A DNA stretch of 64,000 nt from Bradyrhizobium huanghuaihaiense (GCF_007830635.1 NZ_VLLA01000031.1:1-64000); one strand, 5' to 3'; shown: positions 44,969 through 54,840, counted from the stretch's first letter. The notes: generated from the sequence alone by a model not told the origin. A program made the numbers and translations.

Positions 44969-46624
44969 TCAGGCTTCGCGATAATCGAGCAAGATCAACC
45001 CGACCAGAATGAAGGCGACCGGCCAGATCCAGGCCGCCGCCCGGCTGACCCGGCCGTCGAGCCGCAATTCGAGCCAGCGCGCCCAGCCGGCGGCGACACC
45101 GCAGAGCGCGAGCGGGGTGTGGCTCATCTCGATGAGCAGCTGGTCCTTGATGTTGGCGATCGCATGGGAATGCGTGAGCAGCAGCGCGCCGCCGAGTGCC
45201 GTGGTCAGGGGAAACACCAGGGCTGCCGGCCCGGCCTTGCTGCCGCGTAAACGCACGCGCCATTCGAACAGGCCGAACACGGCGATCAGCAGGACGAAGA
45301 TGCGATGCTGCGCCACTTCGGGATCGCGCAGCGACTCGAAGAAGCCGGCAGGACCAAGTGGCCAGGCCTGCTCGTCGGCGCGGAAGAACAGGAAGGCCGC
45401 CATCACAAGGAAGAGCAGCGGCCAGTGCCTCGCCCAGCGGCCCCAGCGAAAATGCTCGAGCAGCGCCAACAGCCCGATCAGCACCACGAAGACGCCGGCC
45501 CAGTGATGGTTGTACTCGGACCAGGCGATGTCCTCGGCATTGCGCGGCAGGATCGTGCCTTCGCCGGGAACGTAGGCCGCCTGTGCGTTGGCGCGCCCGG
45601 CGTCCGCAAGCGTGATCCTGGCCTGCAGCTGCGCGACGGTGAGCTTGTCGTAATCCGGGCTGATCAGGCGCGGCGGCCATTGCGGCGTCGCGCGCTCGAC
45701 GATCTCCTGCCAAGCGAGGCGATCGTGCGGGAGATCGACGCCCGGTGGCAATGAGGTCAGGGAGGCCGCAGCAAGCAGCACGGTGAGGCCGATGCCGATC
45801 TCGACCTCGGCGAAACGCTTGAGGCGAAGGATCGGCGTCGTGGGGTCGCGGCGCAGCCGCTCGACCAGGAAGTAATTGCCCGCACCAAGCATCAGCAGCA
45901 TCAAGAGCAGGCCGAGCTTGGCCAGAGTCATGACGCCATAGGCGGTGCCGTAGATCGCGGCGACCGAGCCGATATAGTTCGCCGCCATGACCAGGCCGCC
46001 ACAGACGATCGCTGCGACCGCGGCCATCGACATCAACGAATAGCGGCGCGCGATGAGGCGCCAGTCGCCGGCGTCCTTGCAGCCGCTCAGCGCGATCAGG
46101 AAATAGGGCAGACCGCCGATCCAGACCGCCGCGCCCGCCATGTGACCTGCGTCGGACAGCAGCAGGGGCCAGCGCACGTCCGGCCGGCTGGCTGCATGCG
46201 TAAGCCGGGTCTGCATCGCTAGCGCCAGCACCGACATGGCAAGAAGCGCGGCCGACCGCAGCCGGTGCGCGGGACCGTTGGCCAGGATTGCGATGCCCAA
46301 TGCACAGGCCGCGATGACGATATCCGCGCGGCCGAAATCGGCACTGACCGCCTCGCTCCAGGGCACCCGGAGCGTCCCGACCAGCGCGGCCGCATTGAGC
46401 GCCAGCGAGGCGACGGTGAGGAGCGCCCATGCGAAGGCGCTGAACCGCAGGAACGCGCGGCATCGCTCCTCGATCGTGAGGCCATAGACGGAGAGCTTCG
46501 GCTGCAGCGGCCCCCACAGCAACAACTGAAAGGCAAGCCCGCCAAGCGCGAACGACTGGGCGATCAGGATCAGGCCCCGCAGGACCACCGACAGATAGCC
46601 GAAAATGTCGAGGAGCAGGTACAC
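44969..46624 (-). CDS. copD: copper resistance protein CopD-like membrane protein
   Basis: 551 residues from a GTG at 46624, one base beyond the copC stop; the frame is open further but that part overlaps copC. It has about 14 transmembrane helices. The N-terminal part (FGYLSVVLRGLILIAQSFALGGLAFQLLLWG) and the CopD domain (about 145-270, LSDAGHMAGAAVWIGGLPYFLIALSG, with H and W residues thought to bind copper) are present. The C-terminal half is an extra membrane domain. With CopC it may take up or move copper across the inner membrane. It follows copC in the same direction, so coupled expression is likely. Confidence 0.85.
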   Translation of the reverse strand: MYLLLDIFGYLSVVLRGLILIAQSFALGGLAFQLLLWGPLQPKLSVYGLTIEERCRAFLRFSAFAWALLTVASLALNAAALVGTLRVPWSEAVSADFGRADIVIAACALGIAILANGPAHRLRSAALLAMSVLALAMQTRLTHAASRPDVRWPLLLSDAGHMAGAAVWIGGLPYFLIALSGCKDAGDWRLIARRYSLMSMAAVAAIVCGGLVMAANYIGSVAAIYGTAYGVMTLAKLGLLLMLLMLGAGNYFLVERLRRDPTTPILRLKRFAEVEIGIGLTVLLAAASLTSLPPGVDLPHDRLAWQEIVERATPQWPPRLISPDYDKLTVAQLQARITLADAGRANAQAAYVPGEGTILPRNAEDIAWSEYNHHWAGVFVVLIGLLALLEHFRWGRWARHWPLLFLVMAAFLFFRADEQAWPLGPAGFFESLRDPEVAQHRIFVLLIAVFGLFEWRVRLRGSKAGPAALVFPLTTALGGALLLTHSHAIANIKDQLLIEMSHTPLALCGVAAGWARWLELRLDGRVSRAAAWIWPVAFILVGLILLDYREA

Positions 46625-46625
46625 G

Positions 46626-46988
46626 TCAGTGGACGGTGAACGGAATGTCGCCACGGGTGATGTGGCCGTCGACGCTGAGCACCTGCCAGCGCAGATGCCA
46701 TGCACCCGCCGGCAGCCGCGTCGCGTCGGCATTGAGCTCGTCCGCGGGCGCGTCGGAAGCCGGCGTCAGGGCGCGCGCCGCACCGTCCGGCGCCAGCAGC
46801 GTCAATTTGGAGCGCGCGCGATCGATCCGGCTGTTGAAGTGAAGGCGGATCGCGACGGTGTCGCCCGATACGGTCGCGCCGGCGGCCGGCGAGGATGAGA
46901 CGATGATGGCGTGGGCCTGGGATGCGTTCGGATGAGCAAGAAACCACAGGGCGGATAGAACGAACGCGATTCGGAAGAACGCGCGCAT
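46626..46988 (-). CDS. copC: periplasmic copper-binding protein CopC
   Basis: 120 residues from ATG 46988; a GTG three codons earlier is an alternative. Signal peptide MRAFFRIAFVLSALWFLAHP-NASQAHA would leave a mature N-terminal histidine. The Ig-like fold motifs are AHAIIVSSSPAAGATVSGDTVAIRLHFNSRI, LTLLAPDG and the end WQVLSVDGHITRGDIPFTVH. The histidine at the mature start plus the D-x-H motif fit a Cu(II) site of CopC. It lies directly upstream of copD, with only one base between them. Confidence 0.9.
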   Translation of the reverse strand: MRAFFRIAFVLSALWFLAHPNASQAHAIIVSSSPAAGATVSGDTVAIRLHFNSRIDRARSKLTLLAPDGAARALTPASDAPADELNADATRLPAGAWHLRWQVLSVDGHITRGDIPFTVH

Positions 46989-47160
46989 GATGCTCACTCG
47001 CTGTCGACAGCCGTCTGTTTCACCCGCCCCCTGGCGTGTGATCTTTACCGGACGCTATGTTGGCGCGAGTTGGTTGTTCGCAAGGGCGCGCGGAATTTTG
47101 ATCTGACCACGGATCGCGGAAAGTCGCCGATTGTTGCCGTTGCGACACACTGAGGTGCGA

Positions 47161-48231
47161 TCAGCCCGGCGCGGCGTCCCTGCTCAACTCGTCAGGATCG
47201 ACCATGCGCCGCCGGCCGCTCGGAGCCATGCGGCGATAGAGCACGACCGAGAGCAGCCATGCGATCACGAACAACGTGATCACGGCAAAGCCGACATTGG
47301 CGAGCGAATCGTTGAGGGCCTCGACCAGCGACCACGGCCCGCCCGACAGGCCGAGCCGGTCCGCGATCAGACCCAGCGCCTCGATGCCGCCGACCAGCAG
47401 CGCGACCGCGACGGAGGCGCCGGTAATCGTGAGGTTGTACCAGAGCTTGCGATAGGGATCGACGAAGGCCCAGCGATAGGCGCTCACCATCAGCGCGGAA
47501 TCGGCGGTGTCGACCAGCGCCATGCCGGCGGCGAACAGCGCGGGGAAGACCAGTACCTGCGCAAGCGAGACGCCGCGCGCAGCTTCCGTGGCGGAGATGC
47601 CGAGCAGGCCGATCTCGGTCGCGGTGTCGAAGCCGAGCCCGAACAACAGGCCGAGCGGATACATGTGCCAGGGTTTTGTGACGAGGCGGAACATCGGGGC
47701 GAGCAGCCGCGCCAGGAAGCCGCGCGACGCGAGCAGCGCCTCGAGCTGCGCAGCATCGTGAATGCCCTGCTCGCGCACCTCGCGCAGGATCCGCCACAGC
47801 CCGGCGAAGATGGCGAGATTGATTGCCGCGATCACCAGCAGGAACAGCGCCGACACCGAGGTGCCGATCAGGGAGCCGATCTCCTTGAGCAGGCTGTCGC
47901 CGCCGAGGCTCACGACGCCGAGCGCGAGCAGCATGGTCGCGACCAGGACGACGGTGGAATGGCCGAGCGCGAAATGGAGACCGGCGCTGCGTGGCGTATC
48001 GCCCGCCTGCATCAGCTTGCGCACGACATTGTCGATCGCGGCGATGTGGTCGGCATCGACGGCATGGCGTAGGCCGAACACCCAGGCCAGCAGCGCGGTC
48101 GCCATCACTGTCGGCCGGTCGCCGAACGCTGCGAAGGCGAAAGCCCATGCGGCGATGTTGGCGGCGATCAGCCCGCCGAACAGCACGCCAGGCTCGAACG
48201 CCTGCCTCAAGACACCACCTGACCGAACCAC
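47161..48231 (-). CDS. NiCoT-family nickel/cobalt permease
   Basis: 356 residues from GTG 48231 (ribosome site GGAGG 4 bp before). Eight helices. The signature HAVDADHI at residues 56-63 (HX4DH pattern) lies in helix II; LHFALGHSTVV and LGFDTATEIGLL are the two other NiCoT motifs. This family (HoxN, NixA, NicT) takes up Ni2+ and/or Co2+ at low concentrations for hydrogenase, urease or B12. The selectivity cannot be told. A perfect NikR-type operator (48243-48270) lies just before the start codon, so nickel repression is very likely. No nickel enzyme gene lies near. Confidence 0.93.
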   Translation of the reverse strand: MVRSGGVLRQAFEPGVLFGGLIAANIAAWAFAFAAFGDRPTVMATALLAWVFGLRHAVDADHIAAIDNVVRKLMQAGDTPRSAGLHFALGHSTVVLVATMLLALGVVSLGGDSLLKEIGSLIGTSVSALFLLVIAAINLAIFAGLWRILREVREQGIHDAAQLEALLASRGFLARLLAPMFRLVTKPWHMYPLGLLFGLGFDTATEIGLLGISATEAARGVSLAQVLVFPALFAAGMALVDTADSALMVSAYRWAFVDPYRKLWYNLTITGASVAVALLVGGIEALGLIADRLGLSGGPWSLVEALNDSLANVGFAVITLFVIAWLLSVVLYRRMAPSGRRRMVDPDELSRDAAPG

Positions 48232-48242
48232 GCCACCTCCAA

Positions 48243-48270
48243 GTATGATGTTTATACATATCCATCATAC
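48243..48270. promoter_or_regulatory. NikR operator before the nickel permease
   Basis: GTATGA (48243-48248), 16 intervening bases, and TCATAC (48265-48270): exactly the GTATGA-N16-TCATAC consensus of the nickel-responsive repressor NikR. The half-sites extend to GTATGATG/CATCATAC. It is 12 bp upstream of the start codon, covering the ribosome site and probably the transcription start of the minus-strand permease gene. No nikR gene is in the window. Confidence 0.88.
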
Positions 48271-48455
48271 TGGCCGGCAAGAGCCGGGCCATGTTGCTGC
48301 GGCGCGGCCGATCGCCCGGGAACGCGCATCTGGGCGCGTTCGTCATTTCGCCGCAGGGTATCCCTTTGACTCCACGACATCAGGCGTCCCAAGCTAGAGT
48401 GCACGTAACTTGCATGCCGTTGGCGACTTTTCTTTGTGAAGGTGGAGGTCATCTG

Positions 48456-50249
48456 ATGAACGAGAACGACATCCGGGGTCTGATCGCGGAGGTGAAGCAA
48501 GGCACGCTGTCGCGACGCTCGTTCATCCGGTCCATGGCTGCGGTCGGGATCGCAGCGCCGGTCGCAAGCCAGATCCTGCTCTGGAACGACGTGGCGATGG
48601 CGGATGCGACGCTCGCATACAAGCCGACCAAGGCCGGCGGCGGCGGCGCGCTCAAGATGCTGCTCTGGCAGGCGCCCACTTTGCTCAATCCGCATTTCGC
48701 GCTCGGCACCAAGGACCAGATCGCCTCGCGCATCTTCTTCGAGCCGCTCGCCGGCTGGGACAAGGACGGCAATCTCATCCCCTGCCTTGCCGCAGAGGTT
48801 CCGACCAAGGCGAACGGCGGCCTTGCGGCCGACGGCATGAGCGTGATCTGGAAGCTGAAGCAGGGCGTCAGATGGCATGACGGCAAGCCCTTCACCGCCG
48901 ACGACGTCGTCTTCACCTGGCAATACGCCGCGGATCTCGCAACCGCGGCCTACACCACGGGCTCCTACAAGGACATCAAGGTCGAGAAGATCGACGACCA
49001 CGCCGTCAAAGTGATCTTCAGAGCGCCGACGCCGTTTTGGGCCGACCCGTTCGTCGGCGGCCAGGTCGGCCAGATTCTGCCGAAGCATCATTTCGGCGAT
49101 TATATCGGCGCAAAGTCACGCGAGGCTCCCGGCAATCTGAAGCCGGTCGGCACCGGCCCATACAAATTCGTCGAGTTCAAGCCGGGCGATTTGATCCGCG
49201 CCGAACGCAATCCCGACTATCACATCAAGAACCAGCCGTATTTCGACACGATCGAGGTCAAGGGCGGCGGCGATGCGGTCTCTGCGGCGCGCGCCGTGCT
49301 GCAGACCGGCGAATACGACTTCGCCTGGAACATGCAGGTGGAGGAGGAGGTCCTCAAGCGCATGGAGGCGGGCGGCAAAGGAAAGCTCGACATCACGCCC
49401 TCCGGCAATGTCGAGTTCATCATCCTCAACACGACGGACCCCTGGACCGAGGTCGACGGCGAGCGTTCAAGCGTCAAGACCAAGCACCCGACGCTGTCCG
49501 ATCCCGCCGTTCGCCGCGCGATCAATCTCTTGATCGACCGCGACTCGGTCCAGAAGTTCATCTACGGACGCGGCGCCATCGCAACCGCGAGCTTCGTCAA
49601 TGCGCCCACGCAGTTCAAGTCGCCCAAGCTGAAATACGAATTCGACATCGACAAGGCCAACAAGATCCTCGACGAGGCCGGCTGGACCAGGGGCGCGGAT
49701 GGCATCCGCGAGAAGGACGGCAAGAAGCTCAAATACGTGTTCCAGACCTCGACCAACGCCCCGCGGCAGAAGACGCAGGCCATCATCAAGCAGGCCTGCC
49801 AGAAAGCCGGCATCGAGATCGAGGTCAAGGCGGTCACCGCATCGGTGTTCTTCTCCTCTGATGTCGGCAACCCCGACACCTATTCGAAATTCTACGCCGA
49901 CATGGAGATGTACAACACGACGCAACCGCAGCCCGATCCGGAGCGCTTGTTGAACCAGTGCGTCTCCTGGGAGATCGCCACCAAGGATAACAAATGGCTC
50001 GGCCGCAACAATTCGCGCTATTCCGATCCCGAAGCCGACAAGGCCTACAAGGCCGCACAGAACGAGCTCGACCCGGTCAAGCGCGCCGCGCTGCTGATGA
50101 AGGTCGACGAAATCTTCTGCGAGGCCCACGTGTTCCTGCCGCTGCTCTCGCGCCACATCGTCAACGCCGGCGTCAACAGCCTGATGGCCGACATCTCGGG
50201 CTGGGACACCATCACGTGGAATCTGGCGAGTTGGTACCGGAGTTCGTAG
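48456..50249 (+). CDS. dipeptide/nickel-type ABC substrate-binding protein, orphan
   Basis: 597 residues from ATG 48456, with a GGTGGAGG ribosome site. The N-terminus contains LSRRSFIRSMAAVGIAAPVASQ, a twin-arginine signal. The mature protein is of the SBP_bac_5 type: QAPTLLNPHFALGTKDQIASRIFFEPLAGWDKDGNLIPCLA, GMSVIWKLKQGVRWHDGKPFTADDVVFTWQY and PVGTGPYKFVEFKPGDLIRAERNPDYH. These bind peptides, nickel complexes, sugars or other solutes. There is no permease or ATPase gene nearby. It lies divergent from the NiCoT permease, so a shared role in nickel supply is worth asking about but unsupported. Confidence 0.88.
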   Translation: MNENDIRGLIAEVKQGTLSRRSFIRSMAAVGIAAPVASQILLWNDVAMADATLAYKPTKAGGGGALKMLLWQAPTLLNPHFALGTKDQIASRIFFEPLAGWDKDGNLIPCLAAEVPTKANGGLAADGMSVIWKLKQGVRWHDGKPFTADDVVFTWQYAADLATAAYTTGSYKDIKVEKIDDHAVKVIFRAPTPFWADPFVGGQVGQILPKHHFGDYIGAKSREAPGNLKPVGTGPYKFVEFKPGDLIRAERNPDYHIKNQPYFDTIEVKGGGDAVSAARAVLQTGEYDFAWNMQVEEEVLKRMEAGGKGKLDITPSGNVEFIILNTTDPWTEVDGERSSVKTKHPTLSDPAVRRAINLLIDRDSVQKFIYGRGAIATASFVNAPTQFKSPKLKYEFDIDKANKILDEAGWTRGADGIREKDGKKLKYVFQTSTNAPRQKTQAIIKQACQKAGIEIEVKAVTASVFFSSDVGNPDTYSKFYADMEMYNTTQPQPDPERLLNQCVSWEIATKDNKWLGRNNSRYSDPEADKAYKAAQNELDPVKRAALLMKVDEIFCEAHVFLPLLSRHIVNAGVNSLMADISGWDTITWNLASWYRSS

Positions 50250-50307
50250 CTCGCAAAGGACGTAGAATGCGTAGCGTCGCGGTCCGTTTATCGTGGCGCT
50301 TCGAAAT

Positions 50308-51915
50308 TCAGCTCGGATGGCTGAACAGGTCCGTCGTGGCGTGATCGACTGCGATATCGACCAGCGCGGGACCGTTTGAAACCAGCGCTTCCGCCAGGAT
50401 GCGGTCGACATCGCCGGCATCGGTGACGCGCTGCCCCGCGCAACCCATTCCCCTGGCGAGCGCGACGAAGTCGAGCCCGGGCAGGTCGATCCCGGGCGGG
50501 CGATGCGCCTGCATGAGCTGGCTGAAGGCGCGCATTGCGCCATAGCCGGAATTGTTCATGATCACGAAGGTGATCGGCAGCTGGCGTTGCGCGGCGGTCC
50601 AGATCGCCTGGATGCAGTACATCGCCGACCCGTCGCCAATGAGGGCGACGATGCGGCGGCCGGGCCGTGCCAATGCAACGCCGACCGAGGCCGGCAGGCT
50701 GTAACCAAGTCCGCCGCTCGCCATGGTGTAGAAGCTGTCCGCGCCGCGCATGGGCAGGAATTGCTGGATCGCGGGACGATGCGATGGCGCCTCCTCGACC
50801 ACGACCGCATCGCGCGGCATCAGCGCCGACAACCGGCTCAGCGCATAGGCGGGCGGAATCGGATTTCTCGCGGCGGGAGCAGCAGGCCGCGTGCGCGCGG
50901 CCGGCGCCTCGCGCGTCGCAATGTCGGGCAGCGCCGACTGAAGCGCGCCGAGCGCCTTGGGGAGCGTGCTGATGATGGTGTCGCCCACGGCCGCGGACGC
51001 CGCTTCGGTCGGATCGTCGGTGATCTGCCAGACCGGCGTTCCGTCATCGAGCAGTTCGCATTGCCCCTCGACGTGGAAGGTGAACACCGGAGCTCCGACC
51101 ACGACGATCAGATCGGCGCCGCGCAGGGCACGGGCGAGACCGCCCGGAGCTGCGGGAAGGAAGCCTGCAAATTGCGGATGCAATTCCGGAAAGCTCGACC
51201 GGCTCGACATCGGGCTTGCCCAGACGGCCGCCCGCGCCTTTTCGGCGACCGCAACCATTGCGTCGACACAGCCATTGCGATCGATCTCAGGGCCAACGAC
51301 GAAGACAGGTCGCTTGGCCGCTCCGATCGCTGCGCCGAGCCGAACGATCGCCGCCGGATCCGGCGCAAATTCGGTCGCGATGTGGCGGACCGGCGGAGCC
51401 ACGGCAGGCCGCGCCCAATCATCCGACGGCACGGACACGAAGGTCGGGCCGCGCGGATGCTGCATGGCCGTGTGGAAAGCCTGCGCAATAGCCGCAGGAA
51501 CATCCTCAGGCCGCGCCGGCTCCGCACTCCATTTCACATAGGGTTTTGGAAACTGCTCGGCGTCCTCGGCGAAGAGGTAGGGGCGCATCCGCAGCAGGCT
51601 GCGCGCCTGCTGCCCTGACGTCACGACCATCGGCGTCTTGTTGCGAAAGGCCGTGAAGAGATTGCCAAGGGCATGGCCGAGCCCGGCGGCCGAATGCAGA
51701 TTGACGAAGGACGGACGTCCGGTCGCCTGAGCATAGCCGTCGGCCATGCCCACCACGCAGCCTTCCTGCAGCCCCAGCACGTAGTCGATGTCGTCGGGCC
51801 AGTCGCCCAGGAAGGCAAGCTCGGTCGAGCCGGGATTGCCGAAGACGCGATCGACGCCGAAGGAGCGAAGCACACCGAGGGTCGCTTCCCGAACCGTAAG
51901 AACTTTCGAATTCAT
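50308..51915 (-). CDS. mdlC: benzoylformate decarboxylase (ThDP-dependent)
   Basis: 535 residues. The ThDP enzyme has GDGSAMYCIQAIWTAAQRQLPITFVIMNN as its cofactor motif (about residues 435-465). The active-site residues of Pseudomonas putida enzyme, Ser26, Glu47 and His70, are matched by Ser30 (GNPGSTEL), Glu51 (GLQEGCVVG) and His74 (NLHSAAGLGHALG), a constant offset of four. A further His in APVFTFHVEG fits His281. It converts benzoylformate to benzaldehyde and CO2. The block with an aldehyde dehydrogenase and aromatic MFS transporter supports this. Mandelate dehydrogenase is missing here. Confidence 0.85.
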   Translation of the reverse strand: MNSKVLTVREATLGVLRSFGVDRVFGNPGSTELAFLGDWPDDIDYVLGLQEGCVVGMADGYAQATGRPSFVNLHSAAGLGHALGNLFTAFRNKTPMVVTSGQQARSLLRMRPYLFAEDAEQFPKPYVKWSAEPARPEDVPAAIAQAFHTAMQHPRGPTFVSVPSDDWARPAVAPPVRHIATEFAPDPAAIVRLGAAIGAAKRPVFVVGPEIDRNGCVDAMVAVAEKARAAVWASPMSSRSSFPELHPQFAGFLPAAPGGLARALRGADLIVVVGAPVFTFHVEGQCELLDDGTPVWQITDDPTEAASAAVGDTIISTLPKALGALQSALPDIATREAPAARTRPAAPAARNPIPPAYALSRLSALMPRDAVVVEEAPSHRPAIQQFLPMRGADSFYTMASGGLGYSLPASVGVALARPGRRIVALIGDGSAMYCIQAIWTAAQRQLPITFVIMNNSGYGAMRAFSQLMQAHRPPGIDLPGLDFVALARGMGCAGQRVTDAGDVDRILAEALVSNGPALVDIAVDHATTDLFSHPS

Positions 51916-51951
51916 GAACAGACGTCCTGGTGGGCTTCGTTTGCGGCGTAG

Positions 51952-53400
51952 TTAGAACGGATAGTGCTGCGGCTGCGTCTCGATGGTGATCCAGCGCAGA
52001 TCGGTGAATTCGGCGATCCCGGCCTGACCGCCGAAGCGGCCGTAGCCCGATCCCTTCACGCCGCCGAACGGCATCTGCGCCTCGTCATGCACGGTCGGGC
52101 CGTTGACATGGCAGATGCCGCTTTCGATGCGCTGCGCCACCGTCAGCGCACGCGCGACGTCGCGGCCGAACACGGCGGCCGAGAGGCCGTACTCGGTGTC
52201 ATTGGCGAGCCGCACGGCCTCGTCGACGCCGCGTGCGCGGATCACGGAGACGACCGGACCAAAGCTCTCCTCGGTGTAGATACGCATGCCTGGCGCGACG
52301 CGGTCGAGCACCGTTGCCGGAACGACCGTGCCGGTGCGCTCTCCGCCCGCGACCTTGACGGCGCCCTTGGCGATGGCGTCGTCGATCAGGGCAACGACCT
52401 GCCTGGCGGGAGCTTCATCAATCATCGAGCCGACAACCACCGGGCCGGAGCGCGGGTCGCCGGCGGGAAGCGCGCTCGCCTTCTTCGCGAGCTTCTCGAC
52501 AAAGGACGCGGCCACCGCCTCGTCGACGATCACCCGCTCGGTCGACATGCAGACCTGGCCCTGGTTGATGAAGGCGCCGAATGCCACGGCCGCGACGGCG
52601 GCATCGAGGTCTGCGTCGTCGAGCACGACCAGCGGCGCCTTGCCACCGAGCTCGAGCAGCACCGGCTTGAGGTGACGTCCGGCGAGCTCGGCGATGACGC
52701 GGCCGACGCGGGTCGAACCGGTGAAGTTGATCCGCCGTACCGCGGGATTGGCGATGAGACGTTCGACCACAGCCGGCGCATCGGCGGGCGCGTTGGTGAG
52801 GACGTTGACGACACCGGGCGGGAAGCCTGCGTCCTTGAAAACCTCGCCGACCAGCCGGTGCGTCCCGGGGCAGATTTCGGACGCTTTGAGCACGACGGTG
52901 TTGCCGCAGGCGAGCGGCGTCGCCACGGCGCGGACGCCGAGAATGATCGGCGCATTCCACGGCGCGATGCCGAGGCACACGCCCGCCGGCTGGCGCACGG
53001 ACATCGCGAGGCATCCCGGCTTGTCGGACGGGATCACCTCGCCCGCAATCTGCGTGGTCAGCGATGCCGCCTCGCGCAGCATGCCGGATGCGAGCTTGAC
53101 GTTGAAGGCCGACCAGACCTCGGTCGTGCCGATCTCGGCCATCATGATCCTGATGAAGGCATCGCGCTTGGCATCGAGCGCGTCGGCGGCCTTCAGCAGC
53201 AGCGCCCGCCTCGCGTTGGGGCCGAGCGCCGACCATGCGGGAAGCGCGGCTGAAGCTGCGGCCACCGCGGTGTCCGCATCCGAAACCGTCGCGGCAGCCG
53301 CCCGGCTTGCCACCTCCTGCGACAGTGGATTGCGCCGCTCGAATATCTTGCCGGTCGACGCGGCCTGATCCTGGCCGCTGATGAGAAGACTGACGTCCAT
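51952..53400 (-). CDS. aromatic-aldehyde dehydrogenase (benzaldehyde/vanillin/salicylaldehyde type)
   Basis: 482 residues. The active Cys lies in FINQGQVCMSTERV (about residue 285) and the general-base Glu in PVLLELGGKAPLVVLDDADLD (about 250). The NAD-binding motifs and FTGSTRVGR are intact. The N-terminal residues (MDVSLLISGQDQAASTGKIFERRNPLSQEV) and the C-terminal PFGGVKGSGYGRFGGQAGIAEFTDLRWITIE match salicylaldehyde and vanillin dehydrogenases. It would oxidise benzaldehyde from the neighbouring decarboxylase to benzoate. It is separated from mdlC by 36 bp. Confidence 0.88.
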   Translation of the reverse strand: MDVSLLISGQDQAASTGKIFERRNPLSQEVASRAAAATVSDADTAVAAASAALPAWSALGPNARRALLLKAADALDAKRDAFIRIMMAEIGTTEVWSAFNVKLASGMLREAASLTTQIAGEVIPSDKPGCLAMSVRQPAGVCLGIAPWNAPIILGVRAVATPLACGNTVVLKASEICPGTHRLVGEVFKDAGFPPGVVNVLTNAPADAPAVVERLIANPAVRRINFTGSTRVGRVIAELAGRHLKPVLLELGGKAPLVVLDDADLDAAVAAVAFGAFINQGQVCMSTERVIVDEAVAASFVEKLAKKASALPAGDPRSGPVVVGSMIDEAPARQVVALIDDAIAKGAVKVAGGERTGTVVPATVLDRVAPGMRIYTEESFGPVVSVIRARGVDEAVRLANDTEYGLSAAVFGRDVARALTVAQRIESGICHVNGPTVHDEAQMPFGGVKGSGYGRFGGQAGIAEFTDLRWITIETQPQHYPF

Positions 53401-53439
53401 GAGAACCTCCCTGATGTTTTGGCGATGTCTTGGCTGGGC

Positions 53440-54762
53440 TCAGCCGAGTAGCCGCGATTTGCTGGTTTCGTGCGCGAAGCCGAGCGCGATCATCGCTGCG
53501 AGCGCGAGCGCGACGTAGTAGCCCGTGATCGCGTAGGTGGAGCCCGTTTGCGCAAACAGGCTGGTGGCGACGAGTGGCGCGATGCCGCCGCCGAGCACCG
53601 TGCCGAACTGCTTGCCGATCGACACGCCGGTGAAGCGGATGCGGGTCGGAAACAGCTCCGGGAAATAGCTTCCCTCGGTGCTGAACATCAGCGGATGGAT
53701 GATGCCCGCAGCAAGGATCACTGCCCCCATTATCAGAAGTGTGTCACGGCTTGCGACCACGCCGTAGAACGCAAACATCGAGGCCGCCGCGAGCACGACG
53801 CCCGCCAGGAACAGGCGCTTGCGTCCGATCCGGTCGGACCAGGCGCCGATCAGCGGCATGGCCACGAGCCCGACGAGATTGGCAAACAGCACGGCCTGCG
53901 TGATCACGTCCTTCTGGACGCCGAGCTGACGCGTCGCGAAGGAGATGGTGAAGATGGCGGTCAGGTAGAAATAGGACGTTTGCGCCATCTCGGCGAAGAA
54001 CACGATGAGGATCGGCCGCCAGTGTCCCCTCACTGCTTCGACGGCCGGCACCGCTTCGGAGTCTTCGGCGTCGCGGAACGTCGCGCTCTCCTCGATGCGC
54101 CAGCGCATGTAGACGCCGAGCGCGACCAGCACGGCGCTGATCAGGAACGGAACGCGCCAGCCCCATGACAAAAGGTCCGCCTCCGGCAGCCGCGAGATCG
54201 CGAGTGCCGCGAACGAGGCGAGCACGACACCGACGGGACCCGCGGCCTGGATCACCGCGGCTGAGAAACCGCGCTTGTTTCCGGGCGCCGTTTCGATCGC
54301 CATGAGGATCGCCGCGGTGGACTCGCCGCCGAGCGCAAAGCCCTGAAGGAAGCGCAGCACGACCAGCGCGACGGTCGCGCCCACACCCGCGCTGCCGTAG
54401 GTCGGCAACAGCCCGATCGACATGGTCGCAAGCCCCATCAGGAGCAGCGTGCACAGCAGGACGGATTTGCGCCCCAAGCGGTCGCCGAAATGGCCGAACA
54501 CGAGACCGCCGAGCGGACGTGCCAGAAATCCGACGGCGAACGTCGCGAACACCGCGATGGTTGCGGTGAGCTGGTCGAACTTCGGAAAGAACAGCTGGTC
54601 GAACACCAGCGGCGCGATCAGGCCGTAGATGAAGAAGTCGTACCATTCGATCGCGGTGCCGATGGTGCCGGCGATCAGAATGCGCCGGCGGCTGCTCGCG
54701 GTCTGCCCGGCGCCGGCGGCAGCGGCATGATCGTCGTAATCCTCGAATGCTCCAGTGGTCAT
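53440..54762 (-). CDS. MHS-type major facilitator transporter
   Basis: 440 residues, 12 helices. Motifs fit the metabolite:H+ symporter group: GTAIEWYDFFIYGLIAPLVF in helix 1, GHFGDRLGRKSVLLCTLLLMG (loop 2-3), RFLQGFALGGESTAAILMA in helix 4, and a second DRIGRKRLFLAG in the middle loop. The family imports aromatic acids, citrate or shikimate. In this block it likely imports the aryl-glyoxylate, mandelate or hydroxybenzoate. It is in line with the aldehyde dehydrogenase gene (40 bp apart) and the hydroxylase (79 bp). Confidence 0.87.
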   Translation of the reverse strand: MTTGAFEDYDDHAAAAGAGQTASSRRRILIAGTIGTAIEWYDFFIYGLIAPLVFDQLFFPKFDQLTATIAVFATFAVGFLARPLGGLVFGHFGDRLGRKSVLLCTLLLMGLATMSIGLLPTYGSAGVGATVALVVLRFLQGFALGGESTAAILMAIETAPGNKRGFSAAVIQAAGPVGVVLASFAALAISRLPEADLLSWGWRVPFLISAVLVALGVYMRWRIEESATFRDAEDSEAVPAVEAVRGHWRPILIVFFAEMAQTSYFYLTAIFTISFATRQLGVQKDVITQAVLFANLVGLVAMPLIGAWSDRIGRKRLFLAGVVLAAASMFAFYGVVASRDTLLIMGAVILAAGIIHPLMFSTEGSYFPELFPTRIRFTGVSIGKQFGTVLGGGIAPLVATSLFAQTGSTYAITGYYVALALAAMIALGFAHETSKSRLLG

Positions 54763-54840
54763 GTTTCCTCCTCCGGTGTTGTTGTCGTCTTGTTATTGTT
54801 GGCCGTACTGGCGCAGATTGAATGCGGGGCGAAGCTCTGC

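Noticed and set aside
44172..46517. 781-residue open frame on the minus strand across the VOC and copD genes
   Set aside because: It covers copD in another frame and the VOC gene in antisense; composition is shadow-like. The CopD protein is in a different frame with clear membrane helices.
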